Shown here one piece after another: positions 27,913 to 38,416 of a DNA stretch of 64,000 nt; within the stretch, counting starts at the first letter, position 1; the number at the start of each line of letters is the position of its first letter. Both the position numbers and the translations under genes were made by a program. The stretch is from Limonium bicolor. Lineage: Eukaryota; Streptophyta; Magnoliopsida; Caryophyllales; Plumbaginaceae. The DNA lies in NCBI GenBank assembly GCA_023374045.1, contig CM041783.1, positions 127,349,503 through 127,413,502 of the forward strand. The letters are read 5' to 3'. The notes under the pieces were generated by a model, which was given only the letters and a program-made list of their open reading frames with translations, searched no databases and was not told the DNA's origin.

Positions 27913-29695
27913 TGTGAGCCTCGATTTTAAACCCTATCCTATGTTGATTAAGGTTGATTAGGATCTAAACGGGTTTTAGGTCCACTTATAACCTAAGATT
28001 ATAACTATGTCACATAACAATAATTATTAAAACCTAAGCTAGCTCACTGGAACCTATTATGAGTCGCCACCTAATTTTGACCTAGATTAATTAGGAAAGG
28101 AGAGTTCGGGTTCGGGGGCTTGATATTCGACTTATTTAGGGTTCAATTACTTTCATTACCCTTCCTAGGTCGTTTTTCCTCTACTTAATTTATTAGGGCT
28201 TATTACGAAGTCGTTTTTAACCTAAGTGCGCGCTTCTGTTTTTTTTGTGTTTTTAGCATTTTTTGACAGAAAAGTAAAGTGAAATTGAAAGCTACCTAAG
28301 CTAGGGTTTCGGAGGCAGAATTAGGTCAAATTTTGCTAACGTCCGTAGCCACGGACCCAAACGTCCGAGACCACGGACCCCAGTTAACCTAAATACAGAA
28401 AAGTCGAAATTAAAGGAAAACAAAAATTTGCAAGGTCCGGGGCCACGGACAGGATGTCCGTGGGCCCGGACATTATTAGAAAAACCTAAATTTTGAATTT
28501 TTAAAATCCCCGCCGTCCGTGGGTGTCCGTGGTCTCGGACAACGCGTCCGAGGTCCCGGACCATAGGTCCGAGGTCACGGACCACCCACGGACAGGGTTT
28601 TCAGAAGGTTCCCGAGGGTGTTTTGAGCTCAAATTTTATGGGTGTGTAGCCTGAAAGATGTACAAGACGTTAGTGATTGAAAGTTTTCAATTTGAATTCG
28701 AATTAAGCACGAAACTTAGCAAACAAGTTATCTGACAGAGGCTTAAATAAACAGCAATACAGAAGCCTACGAAGGTTAGTTTGAGCCCAAATTTTGAGGC
28801 AAGACAGATAATACCGTGGTGAATCAGGGAAGTGGAGTTTCTACCTGTTTTACCTTCGGATCCACAACGTTTCTTCACACCGGATTCGTCGAGTGCTCCG
28901 TTGATGGTAGACCCGAAAGGACTTCGAACCAAGCTTCTGGTTGTTGGTTGTTCTTGCTGTTCTTCACGTTTTGGTGGTGTTTTTGTGGGGTTTTGATGAT
29001 TATTTGTGCTTTGGGGATCGGAAAACGTGTTTAGATAGTGGTTTCGGGGGATTTTCGGTATGATTTGGGTGGCCGGGTGTTGGAAAACGTGAGAGAGAGA
29101 GAGGAAGCTGCCTTTTCTGACTCTCTAGGGTTATTGAGTATGTGAGGTTCTGATTTTATCCAAAAACCTATCCCCTTATATAGACTTTCTTAAAGATAAA
29201 GAGAATCTAGTAAAAGTAAGATTTTTCGATATTTTAACTAGGTAACTTCCCAAAGGAATTTTGCTATGAAATTTTAACCACATGTCAAGAATGGATATTA
29301 TGAATTTTCTGAGGTGGAAACGAATTTTTTAAATGCTGGAGCATTTTTAAATTGAATTTCTCGTCAGATTCAGCCAGAAATTGCTAGAAAATTATTGGAA
29401 ATTCGAAAAATCAAAATTCCAACGCCATTATGCTTAAAATGTCATCCTCTATCATGGGTTAAAATATCAAAGCATTTCGAGCTGATTTGGGCACCCTTTG
29501 GAGGAGAGAGAAAGCCTATAGGAGAACTCAGAAGCCTTAAAAATTACGAAAACGCCCTTGACAATGACGAAACTGCTCCTCAGGCCCTGGAACACGCCGA
29601 TCGAGCCGGAATCCCTCATTACCCGATCAAATATCCTTCACGACACCAAAACCTTGCAGACCCTAACCAGGGGGGTCAAAATTTTGGGTATAACA
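27913..29695 (-). mobile_element. 3' LTR (element sense) of the Tat/Ogre-like element
   Basis: 1783 bp, a near-identical partner of 35640-37417; differences are mostly one-base indels. It carries a GTCCG-rich palindromic zone at 28341-28593. The ORF of about 100 codons near 29395, present in both LTRs, is non-repetitive LTR sequence without recognisable domain. Confidence 0.9.
28341..28593. repeat. GTCCG/CGGAC palindromic zone in Tat/Ogre-like LTR
   Basis: A dense series of complementary words such as gtccgtagccacggac, gtccgtgggcccggac and gtccgaggtcacggac. The same zone in the other LTR is 36062-36317. Confidence 0.75.
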
Positions 29696-29710
29696 GATTG
29701 CCCCTCGTCA
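29696..29710 (-). promoter_or_regulatory. Polypurine tract of the Tat/Ogre-like element
   Basis: Minus strand gacgaggggcaatc lies against the LTR start TGTTATACCC. Confidence 0.6.
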
Positions 29711-29830
29711 ACTGGACTTTGTAACGAATGTGAAAAGTCTGGTTGATGCTTGAGTGGTGCCCCAAAATTTTGGACTCCACAGAATCCTCCACGTTGTGTG
29801 AAACCGGGTTAACGATGCCCAGCAATTCGG

Positions 29831-30117
29831 AGGCGCTGACTACCTAAGCTACAAAGCATTGTCGAGCTATTCTAAGGCGCTGACTACCTAAGCTACAAAG
29901 CATTGTCGAGCTATTCTAAGGCGCTGACTACCTAAAATACAAAGCATTGTCGAGCTATTCTAAGGCGCTGACTACCTAAAATGATGAAAATGATGTCAAG
30001 CTTTCTAAGGCGTTGACTGCCTAAAATGATGATATGCTGTCGAGCTATTCTAAGGCGCTGACTACCTAAAGTGGTGAAAATGATGTCAAGCTATTCTAAG
30101 GCGTTGACTGCCTAGGG
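29831..30117. repeat. Tandem repeat, six units of about 46 bp
   Basis: Units start aggcgctgactacctaa (later aggcgttgactgcctaa) and end cgagctattcta or similar. The first three are nearly identical, the rest are divergent. Located in the 3' untranslated part of the element. Confidence 0.85.
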
Positions 30118-30157
30118 TGTGAAAACTGGATGCAAATGCAAGAATGCTGAAATGCTA

Positions 30158-30246
30158 ATGATGCAAATGATGCTGATGCTGGTGATAATGCCGATGGTGT
30201 TGATGATGTTGATGATGCTGATGATGCTGATGATGCTGATGCTCGG
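30158..30246. repeat. Imperfect (ATGATGCTG)n microsatellite
   Basis: A run of atgatgctgatgctggtg / gatgatgttgatgatgctg units. It produces His- or Met-rich spurious ORFs in several frames. Confidence 0.85.
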
Positions 30247-30563
30247 ATGCTTCTGGGGGACCGAAACCCGTGCCGATGCTCCTGGCTGGACCCAATGTGG
30301 ACTTATTGCCATCGCCCCCCAATCCGGTGTGCAGGGATAACTCCTGGTAAAAACCCTGGGGACTTATTGCCTTTGCCCACCATTCGTTGATCCCAAAAAT
30401 AAGTTGACATCGCAAAAGGAGGATTTATTGCCATCACCTCGCCAACTTTCTGTCGCCAGGTCTTGTGACGTGCCTGGGTAATGCAGCTAGGTCTTATGAC
30501 GAGCCCATATGAATGAGATGAATGCAATGTGTTTGATGAGAGTGGGTAAGCTAAGAGGTAATG

Positions 30564-30743
30564 CTAGGTCTTACTACGAGCCTAAGGGAATGCAACTAGG
30601 TCTTATGACGAGCCTAAAGGGAGGTTCTAGGTCTTATGACGAGCCTAAAGGTTGGATCTAGGTCTTATGACGAGCCTAAAGGGAGGTTCTAGGTCTTATG
30701 ACGAGCCTAAAGGTTGGATCTAGGTCTTATGACGAGCCTAAAG
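30564..30743. repeat. Tandem repeat of about 27 bp with alternating two-unit pattern
   Basis: ctaggtcttatgacgagcc is repeated seven times. The linkers alternate between aaagggaggtt and aaaggttggat, giving a 54-bp higher-order unit in the centre. Related single copies occur at 30453 and 30488. Confidence 0.85.
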
Positions 30744-30826
30744 ATGAATCTAAGTGAACGTGAGTAAGATGTATGATGGGTCTAAACAGATGTAGAAGGA
30801 TTAGGGTTTATGTCAAACCTGGAAAC

Positions 30827-31044
30827 GGTGGGGCTCAAGACGGGCCTGCGGGTGTTTGAGTTGTGAAGGTAGGGCTTAGGACGGGCCTGCGGGTGTTTGA
30901 GTTGTGAAGGTAGGGCTTAGGACGGGCCTGCAGATGTTGATGTGAAGGTAGGGCTTAGGACGGGCCTGAGGGAATTTGATGTGGAGGTAGGGCTTAGGAC
31001 GGGCCTGTGGATTTGATGTGGAGGTAGGGCTTAGGACGGGCCTG
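30827..31044. repeat. Tandem repeat, six units of 36-41 bp
   Basis: Each unit carries ggtagggcttaggacgggcc followed by a variable gtgtttgagttgtgaa-like tail that shortens along the array. Confidence 0.85.
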
Positions 31045-32830
31045 TGCGATATGAGGAGGGTTTGATCCTTTGGATTTTGGATTTTTGGGACTCAATCAGT
31101 GTCATTGTTGCAATTGTTGGGACCAACAATTGCCCCCAGTATTTTTCCTTAAGGCAATCTGAGTTTTTCAGGATTTTATGGCAATCGATCGGAACGATCG
31201 ATTGCCCCCAGTATTTTCTTTGATTAACGTGCGAACAAGTCTCATCTCACAGGTCAGGGTTATATTTGATGTGGTGCTTCCTAACCTAAGAGTGTTTGTG
31301 CTTGCACTCGTTTCTCCTTAAGTCACATCTCAACCATTGAATTTGACATTTGTTAGATTTACGCGTTCAACCTGTTACTTTCACATGATGGATACACAAC
31401 TACTAAGTCGGAAGTCTTTTGGCTTATGACGTGGCTATGGGGGTGTGATGAAAGACAATAGGACAATGGAGGAATGTTTAGGATATGTGGAGCTATAAGG
31501 GTGACCAAAGCTGCAACTTGCACCGTCTCTCGGACTTGTCTTTTTGCCTGAAGTCGTTTGGCTACTTCGTGATGACTTCGCTTATGACTTGGACTGGACT
31601 TTTGATTGTTCCTTGCATCTTTCCCTTTCTTCCAATTTTGTTTCTTCAAGGCTTTTCAGGTTTGCCTTTCTTTGATTCTTTCCTTCGGGGTTCTTGTGTT
31701 TCCCGGTTTTGACTTTGAGAGCTGTTTTGATGCTAGCTCATTTGGATCCTGTGTCACTTTGGGACCATTTACGGATCGCTTTGTCATGCTGGTAGCGGTT
31801 TTGCTTCTTTGGAGTTGTGAAGTTGTTGTTCGGAAGTCGGGCTCCTTGCTTCCTTTGGTCACCGGATTGGTTATTCATCACTGGCTGGCTTATTTTGTGG
31901 AGTTCGTAGTGTTGAAAGAGGATATATACGAAAAGCTCAGCGGGGGTGCCTAGGGTTTAATGACTGGGTTCACAGGCTTTTGGCTGTGTGGTGCTGTACC
32001 TAGGTGCTTCGTCATCCCTAATAGTTGTGTATCCGTTCTTTGTTACTTTTCACAGGTTTAAGCGTAAATTTACAAATTATCTCCTTCGGTTGGAGTCATG
32101 CCGTTCACCTCACCTTTGGATGCGACCTCTCTGGAGTCGTGTAAAAATGACACGCTCTTTCGCTCTTGGTTTTACCGCTCAAGGCACTCTCGCGAAACGT
32201 TCACTCAGAGACTTGTTTGCGCATTTAAACAAAAGAAATAAACATTATCGCTCCTTAACTCAGATTGCCCCCAGTATCGTTGGGGTTTCTTTGACAAACC
32301 TTAGAATGCCCAAGTTTTTGTGGAGGGTGACCGCATGTGCGGTGAACAATGGTGGTGAGTGGTGATGGGGTGATTGCTGAGTGATTTTTTTTTGGCGGCA
32401 GCAGCTCTTTTTTTTTTAATGAAACGGTAGAAATGACGGAACGCTGCGACATGTGGGATGGCTGTGGGGGAGGTGGCAAATGTGTGGATGGGTAGGCGGT
32501 TTTGTACAGGGGGTTTCGTGAAAGATGAAGGTTCTTACTCTTATATGCTTGTAGACATGCTTTAAAAGAGAGAGTTTTTCTTTCCTTCTTTTTTCTTTTT
32601 CCTTTTTTCAGCACATGAATGGAAATATACTCATTAGAACACGAATCAAAGAGGAAATTTTATTGATAACCAAAAGAAGTAACAACGACATTGAGTACCA
32701 ACTAAATGGGAGTGACAACTAAACTAACTACGAAAAGAAAGAGGCCATGTAAAACAGCCAAAGGAAAATAACAATGACTCCTAATGACCCCAAAGCGGAA
32801 GTAAATGACTAACTACCCCTAAACTATAAT
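31045..32830 (-). other. 3' untranslated region of the Tat/Ogre-like element
   Basis: Apart from the two hairpins, I see no gene here. Several ORFs of 70-125 codons on both strands overlap each other and have no recognisable domain. On the minus strand an AATAAA lies at 32664-32659, about 170 bp past the gag-protease stop, and could end a short mRNA. Short homopolymer runs at 32388-32417. Confidence 0.55.
31110..31211 (-). promoter_or_regulatory. Two hairpins, each abutting a PPT-like CTGGGGGCAAT
   Basis: Hairpin 1: arms gcaattgttgg (31110-31120) and ccaacaattgc (31123-31133). Hairpin 2: arms gcaatcgatcg (31181-31191) and cgatcgattgc (31195-31205). Both stems are perfect over 11 bp although their sequences differ, and both overlap attgcccccagtatttt on the plus strand. 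A third attgcccccagtat without a hairpin is at 32264. Confidence 0.7.
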
Positions 32831-34741
32831 CTACTCTTCGAGGAACATCCAATCAGGTATCGCTTCCTCCTTTGCTGCTCTTACCGTACCCTGTAAACAT
32901 GAGGAACATGAGCACATGAGTAAAGATGATAGTTCAATTGCCGAAATGAAAGTTGGGTCTGTTAACGCACCAAGTCCTTGACGACCAGGATTCGCTGCCG
33001 GAGATAGAACGTCTGGGATTCCCTGGAGATCCTTGCCGAGACCCTTACCCTCTTGATAACCGTACTTCTCCATGATAACCTTCCCCGGTCCAACCTTAAG
33101 TTTCTGAAGAGAAGTTGGGTCGGACTGCTCTGGTATAACACTGAACCTGCTCAGATGGGACGAACCCTCCTCTTCAACCATGCAAACAGGCAACTCCTTC
33201 TGATGCGGTTCACCTCTAACGATATGAACCTTCCCATCCCTTTTGAACTTCAAACATTGATGCACCGTAGAGGGGACGGCCTTCAAATCTTGAAGGAAAT
33301 CCCGTCCCAGAATCAGGTTGAAAGAATGGGGAATTTGCAGAACCAAAAACTTCACTGGATGAACCACCGTCCCGAATTTGAGTGGAAGATCCAATAGGCC
33401 GAAGACATGTCTTGGGTTATCATCATACCCTCGTAACACTATTTGGCACGACTCAAATTTGTCGTAGCCCATACTTTCTGCCACTTTCAGAGGACAGATG
33501 CTAACGTCTGCTCCCGTGTCAATGAGGACCTTTGGCACCTTGAAGGCCCCACACCAAACAGTAACATACAACGCTTTTCCCGAGTGCTCGGAGATCTCGC
33601 TATCGTGAAAACTGATCTCCTCCTCCTGCTTTTGCCAAAGAGCCGCGACCATCCTCTCCGGGGCTAAACTTTCCTCTGGCCCGCCCAAATGTTTGGCAAT
33701 GGCCCGTCGGTGCTCTGGCGAGATCGTAAGCAAAGACCAGATGGCCATGGGGATGGTTGTTGCCTTCAGCTTCTGAAGCAGTTCTCGCTCACCTGGAATC
33801 TCTTCAGCCACTGGGGGGAACGACATTCGCTCTTCCCCTTGCGATGGTTTTTCAGGCGATCCGTAATGCTTGCCTGACCGAGTAACGTGAGCATTTGCTG
33901 GGACAAAGCTGACCGCGGACGTGGGCTTCCGTCCTGCCCCTCGTGTTGGCTTTTTGTCATCCCAGAAAACAGTAAAGGCAGCACACTGAAATTCAGATTC
34001 TGATGTCTCGAGGTCATCCAAACGCTGATATCCCTGATCGATGAGGTCCTGGATCCGGTGTCTCAGCACTTTGCAATCATTGGTATCATGTCCTGCTAGC
34101 TGATGGTACATGCAAAATTGACTGAGTCTACTCCCCTTTCGCGTCTCTCCATGGCGAGGGATGAGCGGCTGTATTAGCCCCTCGTCCTGCAGCTCCTCGA
34201 AGGCCTGGCTTAAAGGACAACCAATGGGTGTGAATTCCCTTTCGGCTTTGCGGGGAGGCTCCGGTACCGGGGTTACAATCTGGATTTTTCCTTCTTGGGC
34301 CAATAACAGAATTTTAGACCTTAAATTACGACAATTATCCGTGGAGTGGCCCGGGAGTAGATGGAAACGACAGAACTGCTCGGGATGCGCCCCCAGACGC
34401 CGCCCGCGAAACCGCGGGGCTTTAAGTCGGACTAACCCCTGCCCTAGAAGTACTCTCAGAATCTGACTCTGCGGCTGCTGCAGATCTACGACGGGCACCT
34501 GTGCGGCCTGCTCCTGTTGCGGTCCCTGGTTCTCCGGTGACTCGATCCCGTCCTCATCGGGGGCCAGATCTAAAGGGATGATTTCCCCGAGGGCATGAAT
34601 GAGAGCTCTCGCTTCCCTTGCAGCCGACGCAAATCCTGAGCTCAGCTCTTCCAAAGCACTCCTGTGGACAAATTCTAACTCAGCTAGTTTCCCTATCAAA
34701 TCCACGAGCAAAGCACTTCGATCGTTAACTCCAGACGACAT
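32831..34741 (-). CDS. Gag (knuckle part)-protease-G-patch protein of a Tat/Ogre-like element
   Basis: An uninterrupted 636-codon ORF starting at an ATG. Residues 1-100 are a helical, acidic stretch without the usual main Gag domain. Two CX2HX4HX4C zinc knuckles at 124-137 (CRFHLLPGHSTDNC) and 210-223 (CMYHQLAGHDTNDC) would bind RNA. A retropepsin-type aspartic protease follows, with active site VLIDTGADVSICP at 405-417 and ILGRDFL at 477-483. A G-patch is at about 557-593 (YGYQEGKGLGKDLQGI), a glycine-rich nucleic-acid-binding module also found after protease in Tat/Ogre proteins and in some retroviruses. There is no RT, RNase H or integrase, so the protein could supply only particle/maturation functions. 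The uninterrupted frame contrasts with the broken chromovirus gag-pol nearby. Assignment to a retroelement Gag-PR is firm; the exact lineage is inferred. Confidence 0.9.
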   Translation of the reverse strand: MSSGVNDRSALLVDLIGKLAELEFVHRSALEELSSGFASAAREARALIHALGEIIPLDLAPDEDGIESPENQGPQQEQAAQVPVVDLQQPQSQILRVLLGQGLVRLKAPRFRGRRLGAHPEQFCRFHLLPGHSTDNCRNLRSKILLLAQEGKIQIVTPVPEPPRKAEREFTPIGCPLSQAFEELQDEGLIQPLIPRHGETRKGSRLSQFCMYHQLAGHDTNDCKVLRHRIQDLIDQGYQRLDDLETSESEFQCAAFTVFWDDKKPTRGAGRKPTSAVSFVPANAHVTRSGKHYGSPEKPSQGEERMSFPPVAEEIPGERELLQKLKATTIPMAIWSLLTISPEHRRAIAKHLGGPEESLAPERMVAALWQKQEEEISFHDSEISEHSGKALYVTVWCGAFKVPKVLIDTGADVSICPLKVAESMGYDKFESCQIVLRGYDDNPRHVFGLLDLPLKFGTVVHPVKFLVLQIPHSFNLILGRDFLQDLKAVPSTVHQCLKFKRDGKVHIVRGEPHQKELPVCMVEEEGSSHLSRFSVIPEQSDPTSLQKLKVGPGKVIMEKYGYQEGKGLGKDLQGIPDVLSPAANPGRQGLGALTDPTFISAIELSSLLMCSCSSCLQGTVRAAKEEAIPDWMFLEE

Positions 34742-35618
34742 CCTAGCTGTAGGAGGTGCTGCCTGTTGTAAGCAAAAAGATAAGTCAGCATTGCGAGAGT
34801 GAGACTGGGGCTAAACTTTGGAACTCAGGCCGAAGACTAGTGTGCCGTAATGAATGCCGGACTCCAAAATTTTGGGAGGGTCCGCTCTGGACCTTACTTT
34901 GGATTACAAGATTCGTTGGTCTTACGAGTGGGTTTTGCAAGAACCAGGCTTGTAGCAAGAATCAGCTTAGAGGATTTTTTTGTGTTTTGGGGTGATCGAA
35001 GTATTTGGACTATGAAAACCCCTTAAATGTTTCATTTGGGCTGGAAGAGATCGATGGATCAGATATTGGGCCTGAGGCCCTGGAGAAAAGGAGTACATAC
35101 ACAGAAGTCCTACACAAGGAGGTGATGCAAATGTCCTCACAAAATGACTCAGTCCAACGGGTAGGGGTCAATCCGGAGAGGTGCTTGGGGCGCAGGCCCA
35201 GGTTACCACAAAGGAATAGGGCTTGCACGCTATTCTCTTTGGGCCACCCCACTTTTTCACATCACCTAAAGGTGTGCGTCTACGGTCGGGTCTTTGACTG
35301 ACCAAACAATGGGCTTGGTAAGGGTACTGCCAGGAAAGTGCTTGGGGCTAAAGCCCAGGTATTAAGGGGGTGTGGTTAGGCGACACTTTTCCCCCACTTA
35401 TTCACATCACCTAAAAGGTGTGAGTCCCTGACAGGGGACCCTCAAACGGGTCCCGGGGTAGAACCGGTTTGTGTGGACCCTCGCTCTCATATGATGCAAG
35501 GGTGCAAAAATTAAAGTGCGCACAGAAGTAAACAAGCAACATAGTAAAGGCCATAAATAAACATTTTCAAGTTAAGCCCGCTTTCTTAAAATTAAACAAG
35601 TTAAAATTAAGAAGTAAG
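34742..35618 (-). other. 5' leader of the Tat/Ogre-like element
   Basis: Non-coding. It holds two diverged tandem copies of about 115-150 bp (35165-35285 and 35320-35430), each with gtgcttggggc...aggcccaggt and a cacatcacctaaaggtgtg block containing the small palindrome cacctaaaggtg. No other feature is seen. Confidence 0.5.
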
Positions 35619-35636
35619 TCCCCAGCAGAGTCGCCA
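35619..35636 (-). promoter_or_regulatory. Primer-binding site, non-iMet type
   Basis: The minus strand reads TGGCGACTCTGCTGGGGA, three bases inside the 5' LTR end. An 18-base tract starting TGG is the expected form of a primer site. I recall Tat/Ogre elements using a tRNA-Arg-type primer; the tRNA match is not verified here. Confidence 0.75.
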
Positions 35637-35639
35637 GTC

Positions 35640-37417
35640 TGTGAGCCTCGATTTTAAACCCTATCCTATGTTGATAAAGTTGATTAGGATCTAAACGGGT
35701 TTTAGGTCCACTTATAACCTAAGATTAATAACTATGTCATAACAATAATTATTAAAACCTAAGCTAGCTCACTGGAACCTATTATGAGTCGCCACCTAAT
35801 TTTAACCTAGATAAATTAGGAAAGGAGAGTTCGGGTTCGGGGGCTTGATATTCGACTTATTAGGGTTCAATTACTTTCATTACCCTCCTAGGTCGTTTTT
35901 CCTCTACTTAGTTTATTTACGGCTTATTACGAGTCGTTTTAACCTAAGTGCGCGAGCTTCTGTTTTTTTTTTTTTTTACATTTTTTGACAGAAATTAAAG
36001 TGAAATTAAAAGCTACCTAAACTAGGGTTTCGGAGGCAGAATTAGGTCAAATTTTGCTTACGTCCGTAGCCACGGACCAAACGTCCGAGACCACGGACCC
36101 CAGTTAACCTAAATATACAGAAAAGTCGAAATTAAAGGAAAACAAAAATTTGCAAAGTCCGGGGCCACGGACAGGATGTCCGTGGGCCCGGACATTATTA
36201 GAAAAACCTAAATTTTGAATTTTTAAAATCCCGCCGCCGTCCGTGGGTGTCCGTGGTCTCGGACAACGCGTCCGAGGTCCCGGACCATAGGTCCGAGGTC
36301 ACGGACCACCCACGGACAGGGGTTTTCAGAAGGTTCCCGAGGGTGTTTTGAGCTCAAATTTTATGGGTGTGTAGCCTGAAAGATGTACAAGACGTTAGTG
36401 ATTGAAAGTTTTCAATTTGAATTCGAATTAAGCACGAAACTTAGCAAACAAGTTATCTGACAGAGGCTTAAATAAACAGCAATACAGAAGCCTACGAAGG
36501 TTAGTTTGAGCCCAAATTTTGAGGCAAGACAGATAATACCGTGGTGAATCAGGGAAGTGGAGTTTCTACCTGTTTTACCTTCGGATTCACAACGTTTCTT
36601 CACACCGGGACTCGTCGAGTGCTCCGTTGATGGCAGACCCGAGAGGATTTCGACCCAAGCTTCTGGTTGTTGGTTGTTCTTGCTGTTCTTCACGTTTTAG
36701 AGGTGTTTTTGTGAGGTTTTGATGATTATTGGTGCTTTGGGGATTGGAAAACGTGTTTAGATGGTGATTTCGGGGGATTTTCAGTATGATTTGGGTGGCC
36801 GGGTGTTGGAAAACGTGAGAGAGAGAGAGGAGCGTGTTTTCTGACTCTCTAGGGTTCTTCAGCATGTGAGGTTCTGATTTTATCCAAAAACCTATCCCCT
36901 TATATAGACTTCTTAAAGATAAAGAGAATCTAGTAAAAGTAAGATTTTTCGATATTTTAACTAGTAACTTCCCAAAGGAATTTTGCTATGAAATTTTAAC
37001 CACATGTCAAGAATGGATATTATGAATTTTCTGAGGTGGAAACGAATTTTTTAAATGCTGGAGCATTTTTAAATTGAATTTCTCGTCAGATTCAGTCAGA
37101 AATTGCTAGAAAATTATTGGAAATTCGAAAAATCAAAATTCCAACGCCATTATGCTTAAAATGTCATCCTCTATCATGGGTTAAAATATCAAAGCATTTC
37201 GAGCTGATTTGGGCACCCTTTGGAGGAGAGAGAAAGCCTATAGGAGAACTCAGAAGCCTTAAAAATTACGAAAACGCCCCTGACAATGACGAAACTGCTC
37301 CTCAGGCCCTGGAACACGCCGATCGAGCCGGAATCCCTCATTACCCGATCAAATATCCTTCACGACACCAAAACCTTGCAGACCCTAACCAGGGGGGTCA
37401 AAATTTTGGGTATAACA
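35640..37417 (-). mobile_element. 5' LTR (element sense) of the Tat/Ogre-like element
   Basis: 1778 bp, partner of 27913-29695, with the GTCCG palindromic zone at 36062-36317. Confidence 0.9.
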
Positions 37418-37422
37418 GTAGA
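37418..37422. repeat. Target-site duplication GTAGA (right)
   Basis: Follows the terminal ...gggtataaca of the nested element and continues into LTR B (gcttcatgagagg). Confidence 0.9.
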
Positions 37423-38416
37423 GCTTCATGAGAGGAAGAGATTGGTGGTGTTTGTTTTTGATTTGATTAAGTGAGCCATGAGATATTGACAATGGAAGAT
37501 GGTGGAATGGTGGTGGTGCTGTAGCTTCACCGTGAGAACAGAAAGAAAAGAGGTAGAAGAAGAAGGGAACCGTGTGAAATGAAGAAAGAAATGAGAGAAG
37601 TGAGATTGGTTTTGCTTTTGAAGATATTTATTACTTAAAGAAAATAGTAACTTATGAGTCATCTTTATTTACTTAACAAGTTAACATGTTTGGTGACTCA
37701 TTACTACAAAAACCGGCCCTCTTATTATTAGAAGGGTATAATAGTCTTTGTTGACCAATTTAATTACTTAAACATTATATGTTACAAACTAGCTTATAAA
37801 AATCACTATTCACAAAAACAAGGCACATAGAAGTGAAATTTTTGATTTCCCATTGATATAGACTTCCAAATGTGATATATATAGTACACATGTTAATTAA
37901 AGAGTAATGATGGACATTTAGCCATTCAAAACTCATTTACAAGACAATTTTTCAAAAACGTGCTTTAAGACTCCTTAAAGCACATTTTGTGTTTTAACTT
38001 GTTTTCAAGCTTGGTTTTATTTGGTAATTGATTTAATATGTTCATTAACATATTTATAAGGTATAGGTATGACCATTAGGTCTTATACAAATTTATCCCA
38101 AGCTTAGAGCACATTTTGCTCTGATTGACTTTAAGGTATTTCCTTATGTTTTATTTGGTTTAACTGACTACCAAGGTTTCCTAAGGACTTAATTAGCCCT
38201 ATTAAATCATAATTGAAATTATTAAGTCTTGGTAGGCTCTTTGGGTCCTAACCAAGTTCACTCATAGCTTTAGAGCATGTTTTTGCTCAAACTGTATCTT
38301 AGCGTTTTATTGCATTTACTATGGTTTAAACTGTTCACTGATGTTTCTAAGGCACTTTTAGCCTTATATAACATAGTTTGATATTTAAACCACATATCAA
38401 GGTTTGGGGTATTTCA
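37423..38416 (-). mobile_element. LTR B of the LARD, right part
   Basis: Resumes at gcttcatgagagg and ends ggggtatttca. It corresponds to the last kilobase of LTR A. Confidence 0.9.

Larger units (their letters stand above)
27913..37417 (-). mobile_element. Short Tat/Ogre-like Ty3/gypsy element, lacking RT and integrase
   Basis: A 9.5 kb element with 1.78 kb LTRs (TGTGAGCC...TATAACA on the plus strand) and a 5.9 kb interior, bounded by GTAGA duplications. It has a single long ORF (32831-34741, minus) with CHHC zinc knuckles, a DTGA protease and a G-patch, then about 3 kb of 3' sequence with several tandem repeats. The non-iMet primer site, G-patch and repetitive 3' region fit the Tat/Ogre group. 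With no RT, RNase H or integrase it must be moved in trans. Confidence 0.9.

Noticed and set aside
29395..29724. ORF of about 109 codons present in both Tat/Ogre-like LTRs (also 37117-37431)
   Set aside because: Identity between the two is explained by LTR duplication. It crosses the LTR end in one copy and is cut in the other, and shows no domain.
30119..30415. Met-rich and His-rich ORFs on both strands
   Set aside because: Direct translations of the ATGATGCTG microsatellite.
29831..31044. CRISPR-like direct repeats
   Set aside because: Repeats are contiguous or have related linkers rather than unique spacers, and the context is a plant retrotransposon.
31606..31953. 115-codon hydrophobic ORF on the plus strand
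   Set aside because: It runs antisense to the element in an untranslated region and has overlapping ORFs on both strands; no family resemblance.
33053..34802. Plus-strand ORFs of 62-114 codons
   Set aside because: Shadows of the 636-codon Gag-protease ORF on the minus strand.
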